A DNA stretch of 64,000 nt, taken from the NCBI RefSeq assembly GCF_000384475.1, contig NZ_ARWB01000001.1, forward strand, positions 4,144,123-4,208,122, read 5' to 3'. Positions 7,787 through 16,206 of the stretch are shown here, in pieces; positions within the stretch are counted from its first letter, which is position 1; each line of letters starts with the position of its first letter. Position numbers and translations under genes: made by a program. The notes beneath the pieces are model-generated. The model was given only the letters and a program-made list of their open reading frames with translations. It was not told the DNA's origin and made no database searches. The DNA is from Methylopila sp. M107 (lineage in GTDB: Bacteria; Pseudomonadota; Alphaproteobacteria; Rhizobiales; Methylopilaceae).

Positions 7787-10696
7787 TTGCGTATCCTCGG
7801 CGCCTTGCTGTTCGGCCTGGCGCTCGCCGCCTGCGCCATCGTCGCGCCCGCCGCGGCGCTCGAACCTCTGTCAGTCCGCCCGAGCGACGAGGCCGTCGAC
7901 CTCACCCGCGCGCTCGAACGTCCGCAGGGCGAAGCCGACCGCGTGCAGGTCGCGACGATCCCGGGCGCGGACGGCATCGTGCGGCGCATCGAGGTGCGGG
8001 CCGAAAAGCCCGGCGACGGCCGGCAATGGGTCGTATTCTCGCTCAAGAACGAGGGCGACGAGCAGATCGACCGGCTGCTGGTGACGCCGCGGTTCCGCTT
8101 CGTCGGCTCCGGCGCGGTGCGGCCCGACCTCGGCGAGAGCCGCATCCGCGCCGTCACGGCCAGCGAGGGCATCAAGCCCGAGCGCCAGCTTTCCGACGAC
8201 GACGACGTGTTCGCGCTGACGATCGACCCCGGCGCGACCGTCACCTACGTGCTGGAGCTCGCCTCGCCCAAGCTGCTGCAGCTCACGCTGTGGCAGCCGG
8301 AACTCTACGAGGACAAGGTCAACGGATTCGCGCTCTATCGCGGCATCATGCTGGGCATTTCCGGCCTGCTCGCGCTCATCCTCACCATCCTGTTCGTGGT
8401 GAAGGGCTCGGTGATGTTCCCGGCCGCCGCCGCGCTCGCCTGGGCGGTGCTGTTCTATCTCGGCGTCGATTTCGGCTTCTGGCGCGACATCCTCTCGCTG
8501 AAGCCCGAGGCCGACCGAATATTGCGGGCGGGCGGCGAGGCGGCGTTCGCCGCGACCCTGCTGATCTTCCTGTTCGCCTATCTCAACCTCAACCGCTGGC
8601 ATGTGCGCTACAGCCACGTGATGGCGGTCTGGCTGCTGTTCCTGATCGCCGTGGTGGGGTTCGCGGCCTATGACGCGCCGCTCGCGGCGGGGATCGCGCG
8701 GATCTCGCTCGCGGTCATCGCGGCCGTCGGCTTCGTGCTGATCGTGTTCCTCGCGGCGAAGGGCTACGACCGCGCCGTGATGCTCGGGCCGACCTGGCTG
8801 CTGCTGCTGGTCTGGGTCGCGGCCTGTGGCGCGGCGGTCGTCGGCGTGCTCGCCAACGCGCTGGTCGCGCCGGCGCTGACCGGCGCGCTGGTGCTGATCG
8901 TGCTGCTGATCGGCTTCACAGTGATGCAGCACGCCTTCGCGGGCGGCGCGGTCGACCAGGGCGCGGCCTCCGACATCGAGCGCCGTGCGCTCGCGGTCTC
9001 GGGCTCCGGCGACATCGTCTGGGACTGGGACGTCGAGGCGGACCAGATCCACGCCAGCCACGAGCTCGAAACCGCGCTGGCCTTGCGCCGCGGCGCGCTG
9101 CAGGGGGCGGCGGCCGACTGGGCCGAAATCATCCACGTCGCCGACCGCGACCGGTTCCGCGCGGCGCTCGACGCGCTGGTCTCGGAGCGTCGGGGGCGGC
9201 TCGCCGAGACGTTCCGCCTGCGCGGGGCGGACGGCCATTACCTCTGGTACATGCTGCGCGCGCGTCCCGTGGTCGGGGCGGACGGAGCGGTGGTCCGGTG
9301 CATCGGCACGCTGCTCGACGTCAACCAGTCGAAGACGACTGAAGAACGCCTGCTGACGAACGCGGTGCGCGACAGCCTGACGGGCCTGCCCAACCGCCAG
9401 CTGTTCGTCGACCGCATCGAGACCGAACTCGCGCGAGGGGAGGGCGCGGGCGCGCCGCCGGCCGTCCTGGTGCTCGACGTCGACCGCAACAAGCGCCTCG
9501 CGGGCGGGGCGGGGGCCGCCGCCGACACCGTGCTGGTCACCGTGGCGCGTCGGCTCGCGCGCGTCGCCGGACCGCTCGACACGGTGGCGCGGCTCGGCGG
9601 CGACCAGTTCGGCGTGCTGCTGACGTCGAACCGCGGGCCCGAGGCCGTGACGGCCTTCGCCGAGACGCTGAAGCGCACGCTCGCGGCGCCGATCAGCTTC
9701 GGCGACCGGGAGATCGTCCTGACCGCCTCGATCGGCCACGCGCTTCTCAGCCCCTCGCAGGGGACCGCGTCGGCCGAGGACATGGTGAAGAACGCCGAGG
9801 TCGCGATGTATCATGCCAAGCGCTTCGGCGGAGACCATGTCGAGACCTTCCGTCCCAGCATGCGCGCGACCGCGACCGACCGGCTGCTCGTCGCGGGAGA
9901 GCTGGCGCGCGCGCTCGAACGCGGCGAGATCCAGGTCCAGTACCAGCCGATCGTGCGGCTCGACGACCGGTCGATCGCCGGTTTCGAGGCGATGATCCGC
10001 TGGGATCATGCGCGCTACGGGCGGCGGCCCATGGACGAGATCCTGGCGATCGCCGAGGAGATCGGCGTGACCGGCGACCTTGGGCGCTTCGCGCTCGACG
10101 AGGCCGCCGGCCAGCTGCGGAAATGGCAGGACGAGGTGCCGGGCGAGCCGCCGCTGTTCGTCTCGCTGAACCTGCCCGGCGACATCGCTCTGTCGCCGGA
10201 CGCGGCGGAGGCGCTGCGCGCCGCGCTCGCGCGCCACGACCTGCCGGACGGCACGCTGAAGCTGGAGATCCCCGAGGCGCTCGCGATGCGCGATCCGGAA
10301 CAGGCCGTGCAGATGCTGACGAGGCTTCACGGGTCAGGGGTCGGGCTGGTGCTGGACTCGTTCGGCGCCGGCCATTCGAGCCTCGCCCATCTGCAGCGCA
10401 CGCCGTTCACGACGCTGAAGATCGACCGCGGCTTCACGCGGCCCAAGGCCGGCGGCGAGCGCCCCGCGATCCTGCGCACCCTGGTCAGGCTGGCGCGCGA
10501 TCTCGGCATGGAGGTCGAGGCCGAGGGCGTCGACGCGGACTCCGACGCCGTCGAGCTGTTCCACCTCGGCTGCACCTATGCGCAGGGCTACGCGTTCGGC
10601 GACCCGATGAGCGTCGAGGACTGCAACCGCCTGCTCGGCCTCGCGGCCCCGAGCGCCGCGCGCCGGATGATGCAAGGCGCGCTCAGGCGAGGCTGA
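7787..10696 (+). CDS. Membrane PAS-GGDEF-EAL protein with degenerate catalytic motifs
   Basis: A 969-residue cyclic-di-GMP-type protein. Order seen: signal sequence, periplasmic domain to about residue 180, seven or eight membrane helices (about 185-390), PAS domain (about 410-515), GGDEF domain (about 530-690) and EAL domain (about 705-950). The GGDEF signature is GGDQF (about residue 604), and the upstream helix motif lacks the usual GD pair. In the EAL domain the signature is EAM (about 734), and DDFGTGYSS is LDSFGAGHSS (D857 kept, next Asp replaced by Ser). LEIPEAL and LKIDRGF are intact. Synthesis is therefore unlikely and hydrolysis doubtful. A sensing or scaffold role is inferred. The TTG at 7787 has GGGGGAGG 9 bases upstream. 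An ATG at 7739 is the alternative start, without a ribosome site. Confidence 0.88.
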   Translation: MRILGALLFGLALAACAIVAPAAALEPLSVRPSDEAVDLTRALERPQGEADRVQVATIPGADGIVRRIEVRAEKPGDGRQWVVFSLKNEGDEQIDRLLVTPRFRFVGSGAVRPDLGESRIRAVTASEGIKPERQLSDDDDVFALTIDPGATVTYVLELASPKLLQLTLWQPELYEDKVNGFALYRGIMLGISGLLALILTILFVVKGSVMFPAAAALAWAVLFYLGVDFGFWRDILSLKPEADRILRAGGEAAFAATLLIFLFAYLNLNRWHVRYSHVMAVWLLFLIAVVGFAAYDAPLAAGIARISLAVIAAVGFVLIVFLAAKGYDRAVMLGPTWLLLLVWVAACGAAVVGVLANALVAPALTGALVLIVLLIGFTVMQHAFAGGAVDQGAASDIERRALAVSGSGDIVWDWDVEADQIHASHELETALALRRGALQGAAADWAEIIHVADRDRFRAALDALVSERRGRLAETFRLRGADGHYLWYMLRARPVVGADGAVVRCIGTLLDVNQSKTTEERLLTNAVRDSLTGLPNRQLFVDRIETELARGEGAGAPPAVLVLDVDRNKRLAGGAGAAADTVLVTVARRLARVAGPLDTVARLGGDQFGVLLTSNRGPEAVTAFAETLKRTLAAPISFGDREIVLTASIGHALLSPSQGTASAEDMVKNAEVAMYHAKRFGGDHVETFRPSMRATATDRLLVAGELARALERGEIQVQYQPIVRLDDRSIAGFEAMIRWDHARYGRRPMDEILAIAEEIGVTGDLGRFALDEAAGQLRKWQDEVPGEPPLFVSLNLPGDIALSPDAAEALRAALARHDLPDGTLKLEIPEALAMRDPEQAVQMLTRLHGSGVGLVLDSFGAGHSSLAHLQRTPFTTLKIDRGFTRPKAGGERPAILRTLVRLARDLGMEVEAEGVDADSDAVELFHLGCTYAQGYAFGDPMSVEDCNRLLGLAAPSAARRMMQGALRRG

Positions 10697-10764
10697 GGCG
10701 GGGCTCCAGCCCCTTGAGTTGAAGCTTCGGCCCGGCGATTTGGACGACCGTCTGGGCGGCGCGC

Positions 10765-10921
10765 CTCCGTCCCCTCTCCCGCTTGCGGGAGAGGGTAAGG
10801 GTGAGGGCCCTCAGCGCCGAGATTTCAAAGATGATCGCGTCCCCGCGGACGGACTGTCATCGTCGACGGCTCCGCCACACCCCCTCATCCTTACCTTCTC
10901 CCGCAAGCGGGAGAAGGGGTC
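10765..10921. repeat. Inverted pair of family B repeats downstream of the EAL gene
   Basis: Two copies face each other: CCCCTCTCCCGCTTGCGGGAG (about 10769-10806, with GGTAAGGGTGAGGG tail) and its inverse (about 10877-10921, CCCTCATCCTTACCTTCTCC). Each contains its own hairpin, and together they can form a larger stem. They fill the 267-base convergent gap between the EAL gene and pyk and may serve as a bidirectional transcription stop. No gene is seen in the gap. Confidence 0.7.
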
Positions 10922-10963
10922 GGCGGCGTCGCGCGATAACGTCCAGTCGGATCAGTCGGCGCC

Positions 10964-12412
10964 TCAGCGGCGGCCGTTGTCCGCGCCCTTGCCGTCCTGC
11001 GAGATGTAGGCGATGCGCAGCATGTTGGTCGCGCCGGGCTGGCGCAGCGGCACGCCGGCCGAGACGATGATGCGGTCGCCCGGCTGCGCGAAGCCTTCCG
11101 ACAGCGCGAAGTCGCAGGCGCGGTCGACCATGTCGTCGAGGTCGTAGGCGTCTGTCGTCAGCAGCGAATGCAGGCCCCAGGTCAGCGTCAGCCGCCGGCT
11201 GGTCTCGAGGTTCGGCGTCAGCGCCACGATCGGGGTCTTGGGCCGCTCGCGCGCCACGCGCCGGCCGGTGGTGCCGCCGGCCGTCCAGCACATGATGGCG
11301 GAGAGGTCGAGCGTCTCGGCGATCTGGCGCGCGGCGGCCGAGATCGCGTCGGCGCCGGTCGCCTCCGGCGGGGCGTGCTGGGCGTCGATGATGCCGCGAT
11401 AGTAGGGGTCGCTTTCAACCGAGCGGGCGATCGAGTCCATCATGGCGACGGCCTCGGTCGGGTAGGAGCCGGCGGCGCTCTCGGCCGACAGCATGATGGC
11501 GTCCGCGCCCTCGAACACCGCGGTCGCGACGTCGGAGGTTTCGGCGCGCGTCGGCATCGGCTGGGTGATCATCGATTCCAGCATCTGGGTCGCGACGATC
11601 ACCGGCTTGCCGGAGCGGCGGCAGGCGCGGGTCATCTGCTTCTGCAGGCCCGGCACCTTCTCGATCGGCATTTCGACGCCAAGGTCGCCGCGCGCCACCA
11701 TGACGGCGTCGGAGAGGTCGATGATCTCCTGCAGCCGGCCCATGGCCTGCGGCTTCTCGATCTTGGTCATCACCGCGGCGCGGCCCTGGATGATCTCCTT
11801 GGCCTCGGAGACGTCCTCGGGGCGCTGCACGAAGGAGAGCGCGATCCATTCGCACCCGACCTCGAGCGCCGCGCGCAGGTCCGCGTGGTCCTTCGGCGTC
11901 ATGGCCGAGGTCTTGATCATGGTGTCGGGCAGCGAGACGCCCTTGCGGTCCGACATCCGCCCGCCGACGACGACGCGCGTCACGGTCTCGGTCGCGGTCG
12001 AGCTCTCGGCCACGAGCCGGACCTTGCCATCGTCCAGCAGCAGGTGGTGGCCGGGCTCGAGCGCTTCGAGAATTTCCGGATGGGGCAGATGCACGCGCGT
12101 GGCGTCGCCCGGCGTCGGATCGCTGTCGAGAATGAAGGTCTGGCCCTTCTCGAGCATGATCGCGCCCTCGGCGAACTTGCCAAGACGCAGTTTCGGGCCC
12201 TGCAGGTCGACCAGCACGCCGATCGGGCGCGCCACCTTCTTCTCGACGCCTCGGATCGTCGCCATCAGCTCGGCGAGCTTCTCGTGGCTCGTATGGCTCA
12301 TATTGATGCGGAACACGTCGGCGCCCGCCTCGAACAGGCGCGCGACCATTTCGGCCGTCGACGAGGACGGGCCGAGGGTGGCGACGATCTTGACCTTGCG
12401 CAGCCGCCTCAT
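10964..12412 (-). CDS. pyk: Pyruvate kinase
   Basis: A 482-residue glycolytic enzyme transferring phosphate from phosphoenolpyruvate to ADP. Seen: N-terminal KIVATLGPSSSTAEMVARLFEAGADVFRINMSHT, the DLQGPKLRLGKF loop, LLDDGKVRL, the active-site helix VMTKIEKPQAMGRLQEIIDLSDAVMVARGDLGVEMP, QMLESMITQPMPTRAETSDVATAVFEGADAIMLSAESAAGSYP, and the C-terminal allosteric domain with TAGGTTGRRVARERPKTPIVALTP. Length is normal. The start ATG at 12412 overlaps the last 4 bases of the upstream DUF1036 gene (ATGA overlap), so the two are translationally coupled. Confidence 0.97.
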   Translation of the reverse strand: MRRLRKVKIVATLGPSSSTAEMVARLFEAGADVFRINMSHTSHEKLAELMATIRGVEKKVARPIGVLVDLQGPKLRLGKFAEGAIMLEKGQTFILDSDPTPGDATRVHLPHPEILEALEPGHHLLLDDGKVRLVAESSTATETVTRVVVGGRMSDRKGVSLPDTMIKTSAMTPKDHADLRAALEVGCEWIALSFVQRPEDVSEAKEIIQGRAAVMTKIEKPQAMGRLQEIIDLSDAVMVARGDLGVEMPIEKVPGLQKQMTRACRRSGKPVIVATQMLESMITQPMPTRAETSDVATAVFEGADAIMLSAESAAGSYPTEAVAMMDSIARSVESDPYYRGIIDAQHAPPEATGADAISAAARQIAETLDLSAIMCWTAGGTTGRRVARERPKTPIVALTPNLETSRRLTLTWGLHSLLTTDAYDLDDMVDRACDFALSEGFAQPGDRIIVSAGVPLRQPGATNMLRIAYISQDGKGADNGRR

Positions 12413-12957
12413 TGCGCGGCCGTCCCGGCCGCGGCGCCCGCGCGGGCGTCCAGGCTCGACACGGGTCGCGGAGCGTTCGAAGGGGCGAGCGCCGCGGGCT
12501 TCCGCACGCCGTCCGGGGCGCCGTTCGGTTCTGTCAGTTGCACGGTCCAGCTCTTCTGTTCGCCGGTGTCGATCTCGAAAAAGCCGGACCGCTCATAGCC
12601 GCGCGCCAGGCAGTCCTCGATCCCCTTGATCGTATATTCCTTCTCGCGCGTGCACATGTAGGCCTTGCCGTTCCATTCCCCGCCGCGGTCGTAGTCGATC
12701 GCGAAGACGTAATAGAACCGGGCCGACAGCGGTCCGCGCAGCAGCGTCTCGCACGAATTGGCGGCGACGTTCCACCAACCCTCGGTCGACCAGGCGCCCT
12801 CTTCCTTGTAGCCGACCGAAACGCCGACGCGGCTCGGCGTCTTGTTGCACAGCCGGAAGTCCGCGAACGCGGCGCCGCCCCAGAGGGTGGTCGCCGCCGC
12901 CGCGACGGCCAGGCGCAACGCGAGCCTATGACGGGCTTTAGCGGCCATTGGAATCAT
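12409..12957 (-). CDS. DUF1036 secreted protein
   Basis: A 182-residue exported protein. A signal peptide is clear (KARHRLALRLAVAAAATTLWGGAAFA, cleavage near residue 32). The mature part carries the DUF1036 core: FRLCNKTPSRVGVSVGYKE, WSTEGWWNVAANSCETLL, FYYVFAIDYDRGGEWNG and a CTREKEYTIKGIEDCLARGYERSGFFEIDTGE stretch with cysteines likely forming disulphides. The last 45 residues are Ala/Pro-rich and low in complexity. DUF1036 genes next to pyruvate kinase are a recurring arrangement in Hyphomicrobiales, but no function is established. The overlap with pyk (12409-12412) shows they share an mRNA. Two ATGs (12957, 12948) are possible, and the first is used. Confidence 0.9.
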   Translation of the reverse strand: MIPMAAKARHRLALRLAVAAAATTLWGGAAFADFRLCNKTPSRVGVSVGYKEEGAWSTEGWWNVAANSCETLLRGPLSARFYYVFAIDYDRGGEWNGKAYMCTREKEYTIKGIEDCLARGYERSGFFEIDTGEQKSWTVQLTEPNGAPDGVRKPAALAPSNAPRPVSSLDARAGAAAGTAAQ

Positions 12958-13001
12958 TCACGTGACAGCGCGCGCCCGACAGGGACGCGACGCGGGCCAC
13001 G

Positions 13002-14312
13002 TTATCGCGGCGCTTGGTCCGCCGTGTCAACGAGCACGATGCGAATGTCGTTGACGTTGGTGCAGGTTGGGCCGGTCTGCAGCAGGCCGTCGGTCGCCTC
13101 GAAGAAGCCGGTCGAATCGTTCGCCGCGAGGAACACGGCCGCATCCATGCCCTTTGCGCGCGCGCGCTCGTGGACTTCTGCGTCCACCACGGCGCCCGCA
13201 GGATCCGTCGGGGCGCCGCCGCCGCCGTCCGCGCCGTCGGTGTCGCCCGCAAGCGCCGCCCAGCCGGGCGCGCCGGCAAGCGCGCCGAGCAGCGCCAGCG
13301 CATATTCTTGGTTCGGGCCGCCGCGGCCGCCCTTGCCCTTGATCGTGACCGTGAGCTCGCCGCCCGACAGCAGCGCGACCGGCTTGGTCAGGCCCGTCAG
13401 CCCGCGGGCGATCGCAGCGTGCTCGGCCGCGACCTCGCGCGCCTCGCCCTCGATGTCGGCGCCCACGACCCGGACCTCGACGCCGGCCTGTTCCAGCGTG
13501 TCGATCACAGCCTTCAGCGCGTCGGCCGGCCGCGACACGACCAGGAAGCTGGTGTTCTCGAAAGTTTCGTCGCCGGGCTTCGGGCTTTCGTTCGCGGGGT
13601 CCGACAGCGCCTTGGCGACGTCCGGATGCGGCTCGACATTGTAGCGCGCGAGCGCCGCGCGGGCGTCCTCGAGCGTGGAGGGGTCCGGCACGGTCGGGCC
13701 CGACGCGATGATCGACGGATCGTCGCGCGGCACGTCGGAGATCGCGAGCGCGACGACGCGGGCCGGATGCGCCGCGCGGGCGAGGCGGCCGCCCTTGATC
13801 TTGGAGAGGTGTTTTCTCACCGTGTTGATGGCGTCGATCGGCGCGCCGGAGCGAAGCAGCGCCTTGGTGGTCGCCTGCTTGACCGCGAGGTCGAGCCCGT
13901 CCGCCGGCGCGACCCAGTTGGCCGAGCCGCCGCCGGTGATGAGCGCGACCACGAGGTCGTCGGGGCCGGCCTCTTCGGCGATCCGGATCGTGTCGGCCGC
14001 GCCCTGCAGGCCCGCGGCGTCCGGCACCGGATGGCCGGCCTCGATGACCTTCACGAATTCGGTCGGCCGCGCATGGCCGTGGCGGGTGACGGCGAGGCCG
14101 GTCAGCCGGTCGGGGCCGAGGCCGTATTTCTCGCGGTAGAACTTTTCCGCGACCTCGGCGCAGGCGCCGCCGCCCTTGCCGGCGGCCAGCACGATGACGC
14201 GGCCCTTCGGGGGTTCCGGCAGGTGCGGCGGGATGCAGACCGAAGGGTGGGCGGCGGCGACGCCGGCGTCAAAGGCGCGGCGAAGCAGCGCGCGGCGCTC
14301 GTCTGGCGTCAT
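13002..14312 (-). CDS. Glycerate 2-kinase, DUF4147/MOFRL family
   Basis: A 436-residue class II glycerate kinase (TtuD/GckA type) that phosphorylates D-glycerate, mostly to 2-phosphoglycerate. Such enzymes serve hydroxypyruvate/glyoxylate metabolism, including the serine cycle of methylotrophs. Seen: N-terminal LLRRAFDAGVAAAHPS, the nucleotide loop VIVLAAGKGGGACAEVAEKF, HGHARPTEFVKVIEAGHPVPDAAG, the central VVALITGGGSANWVAPADGL, KHLSKIKGGRLARAAHPARVVALAISDVPRDDPS, and the C-terminal MOFRL segment VALLSGGELTVTIKGKGGRGGPNQEYAL with AGDTDGADGGGGAP. The ATG at 14312 has GGGAG upstream and matches the family start. The longer frame to 14480 is not supported. Only about 110 bases separate it from the divergent amidohydrolase gene. 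Confidence 0.94.
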   Translation of the reverse strand: MTPDERRALLRRAFDAGVAAAHPSVCIPPHLPEPPKGRVIVLAAGKGGGACAEVAEKFYREKYGLGPDRLTGLAVTRHGHARPTEFVKVIEAGHPVPDAAGLQGAADTIRIAEEAGPDDLVVALITGGGSANWVAPADGLDLAVKQATTKALLRSGAPIDAINTVRKHLSKIKGGRLARAAHPARVVALAISDVPRDDPSIIASGPTVPDPSTLEDARAALARYNVEPHPDVAKALSDPANESPKPGDETFENTSFLVVSRPADALKAVIDTLEQAGVEVRVVGADIEGEAREVAAEHAAIARGLTGLTKPVALLSGGELTVTIKGKGGRGGPNQEYALALLGALAGAPGWAALAGDTDGADGGGGAPTDPAGAVVDAEVHERARAKGMDAAVFLAANDSTGFFEATDGLLQTGPTCTNVNDIRIVLVDTADQAPR

Positions 14313-14421
14313 TGTATGCACTCCCCGAAAAGCGCTCGTTCTCGCGCGAGCCTGAATGTCGAACCTGATCGGCCGCTTCCTATGGCATCGGGCCGCGCCG
14401 GTCACTACTGTGCGAGCATAC

Positions 14422-15243
14422 ATGCGCTGCGACCCATTCCCGCCCGAGACAAAAGACGGAATTCCGCCCTTCGAGGTCATCGAGGGCGGGGCCCTCAGGC
14501 GGCTCGTGCTGACCTGCGACCACGCCTCGAACCGGGTGCCCGCGCCTTACGGCGACCTCGGGCTCGGCGCGTCGAGCTTCGAGCGGCACATCGCCTACGA
14601 CATCGGCATGCGGGGCGTGACGCGGATGATGGCGGAGCGGCTCGGCGCGACCGCGATCCTGTCGACCTTCTCGCGGCTCTTGATCGATCCCAATCGCGGC
14701 GAGGACGATCCGACGATCGTGATGCGGCTCTCGGACGGCGACCTCATCCCGGCCAACGCCCGCGTCGACCGCGCCGAGATCGACGCCCGCGTCGCGCGTT
14801 TCCACCGGCCCTATCACGACGCCATCACGGCGCAGCTCGACGCGCTCGAGGCCGAGGGCGAGACGCCCGTGCTCCTCGCCATGCACAGTTTCACGCCGCG
14901 CTGGAAGACCTTCGCGCGGCCCTGGCACATCGGGCTGCTCTGGGACCTCGACGACCGGGTCGCGAAGCCGCTGCTTGAAGCGCTCCGCGCCGAGGGCGAC
15001 ATAGAGGTCGGCGACAACGAGCCCTATGACGGCGCGCTGATCGGCGACGGCATGAATCGCCACGGCACCGGGCGCGGCCTGCCGCATGTGCTGGTCGAGA
15101 TCCGGCAGGATCTTGTCGCCGACGAGGTAGGGCAGGCGGCGTGGGCGGAGCGCCTTGCGCGGCTGGTTCCGCCGCTCTTGGGGCGGCCGGACCTGAACCG
15201 CGTCGCGCATTACGGCTCGCGCGCGGAACTAAGGAGACGCTAG
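14422..15243 (+). CDS. N-formylglutamate amidohydrolase family protein
   Basis: A 273-residue zinc-dependent amidohydrolase family member. Homologues hydrolyse N-formyl-L-glutamate (histidine degradation), but this branch is found beside DUF1244 in alphaproteobacteria away from hut genes, so the substrate is uncertain. Seen: LTCDHASNRVPAPYGDLGL (metal ligands), HIAYDIGMRGVTRMMAERLGATAILSTFSRLLIDPNRGEDDPT, HRPYHDAI, LLAMHSFTPRW, DNEPYDG and LVEIRQDLV. The ATG at 14422 gives the family N-terminus. An in-frame ATG at 14356 would add 22 unmatched residues. The TAG stop (15241-15243) directly abuts the ATG of the DUF1244 gene, so the two are coupled. Confidence 0.92.
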   Translation: MRCDPFPPETKDGIPPFEVIEGGALRRLVLTCDHASNRVPAPYGDLGLGASSFERHIAYDIGMRGVTRMMAERLGATAILSTFSRLLIDPNRGEDDPTIVMRLSDGDLIPANARVDRAEIDARVARFHRPYHDAITAQLDALEAEGETPVLLAMHSFTPRWKTFARPWHIGLLWDLDDRVAKPLLEALRAEGDIEVGDNEPYDGALIGDGMNRHGTGRGLPHVLVEIRQDLVADEVGQAAWAERLARLVPPLLGRPDLNRVAHYGSRAELRRR

Positions 15244-15564
15244 ATGACCGACTTCAAGGACATCGACGAGGCCACCCGAACCGAGCTTGAGGCCGCGGCC
15301 TTCCGCCGGCTGGTCCAGCTCCTGCGGGACAATCCTCAGGTCCAGAACATCGATCTGATGAACCTCGCCTGCTTCTGCCGGAACTGCCTGTCGAACTGGC
15401 TGAAGGACGCGGCCGACGCACGTGGGGTGGAGCTTTCCAAGGACGCCTCGCGCGAGGCGGTCTACGGCATGCCCTACGAGGAGTGGAAGGCGCGCCACCA
15501 GAACGAGGCGACGCCCGAGCAGGCGGCGGCCTTCTCCAAGGGCGCTGGCGGCTCGCACGCTTGA
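15244..15564 (+). CDS. DUF1244 protein
   Basis: A 106-residue DUF1244 family protein, small, soluble and highly conserved in proteobacteria. Seen: [34 protein letters not shown] with three clustered cysteines (CFCRNC), then [18 protein letters not shown], the signature second half. The cysteine cluster followed by a histidine suggests a metal site, which is inference. It starts immediately after the amidohydrolase stop with GGAGACGC as ribosome site, and is followed by gapR. This three-gene order recurs in Hyphomicrobiales. No function is established. Confidence 0.93.
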   Translation: MTDFKDIDEATRTELEAAAFRRLVQLLRDNPQVQNIDLMNLACFCRNCLSNWLKDAADARGVELSKDASREAVYGMPYEEWKARHQNEATPEQAAAFSKGAGGSHA

Positions 15565-15622
15565 CCGACTCGGGCTTGTCTGCGAACCGAGGCCCCTTGT
15601 GAAACAGGGGAGGCGTCAAGCC

Positions 15623-15880
15623 ATGGACACGGTCAATCCAGACGACATCGCCAAGGACCAGCTGACCGCCTTCGTCGAGCGCATCGAGCGGCTCGAGGAG
15701 GAGAAGAAGGGCATTTCGGACGACATCAAGGAAGTCTACGCCGAGGCCAAGGGCAACGGCTTCGACGTCAAGGTGCTTCGCAAGGTGATCTCGGTCCGCA
15801 AGCAGGACGCCTCCGAGCGCGCCGAGCAGGAGGCGATCCTCGACCTCTACCTCGCGGCGCTGGGCATGCAGAGCAGCTGA
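15623..15880 (+). CDS. gapR: Nucleoid-associated protein GapR (DUF2312)
   Basis: An 85-residue DUF2312 protein. In Caulobacter GapR is an essential nucleoid protein that clamps overtwisted DNA ahead of forks and highly transcribed genes and stimulates topoisomerases. Seen: the full coiled-coil domain, [69 protein letters not shown], of normal length. ATG 15623 is preceded by a strong GGGGAGG. The gene ends about 50 bases before a family A repeat, and a perfect 16-bp-stem terminator stands further downstream. Confidence 0.95.
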   Translation: MDTVNPDDIAKDQLTAFVERIERLEEEKKGISDDIKEVYAEAKGNGFDVKVLRKVISVRKQDASERAEQEAILDLYLAALGMQSS

Positions 15881-15929
15881 GGCTGGGGCTGCATGGTTTC
15901 GACGGCGACGTCGCTTGGACTGGATCTGC

Positions 15930-16022
15930 CGTCATGCCCACATTCGCGGGTATCCGCGACTTGGGCGTAACGCTCTACGATCTCCGTAAGCCATGGATGC
16001 CCGGCCGCCGCCGGGCATGACG
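15930..16022. repeat. Interspersed palindromic repeat, family A, copy 2
   Basis: A 93-bp imperfect inverted repeat from CGTCATGCCCACATTCGCGG to CCGCCGGGCATGACG. The centre holds GGGTATCCGCGACTTGGGCG, a CGCTCTACGATCTCCGTAAG middle segment shared with copies at 44655 and 45251, and the degenerate right arm CCATGGATGCCCGG. The gap 15881-16206 contains this repeat, the terminator below and no gene. Confidence 0.85.
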
Positions 16023-16146
16023 GCCAAAGCGTCGCTGTCTCACTTCCCATTTGGCGCCTGTGGGCGAATCCGGGCGTCCAGGGACGGCTGATCAGAGTGA
16101 GCGGGCACGACGGCGGCCTCTCCGCGCACCCCTGCCTCGCACGAAC

Positions 16147-16182
16147 GAAAAAGCCCCGGACCGCGAGGTCCGGGGCTTTTTC
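16147..16182. terminator. Bidirectional terminator between gapR and the DUF882 gene
   Basis: A perfect 16-bp stem (GAAAAAGCCCCGGACC, 16147-16162; loop GCGA; complement 16167-16182) has an A-tract on the left and TTTTTC on the right. It can therefore stop transcription of gapR rightward and of the DUF882 gene leftward. Confidence 0.92.
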
Positions 16183-16206
16183 GTGTTCGATTGATCGCGC
16201 GGGGCG

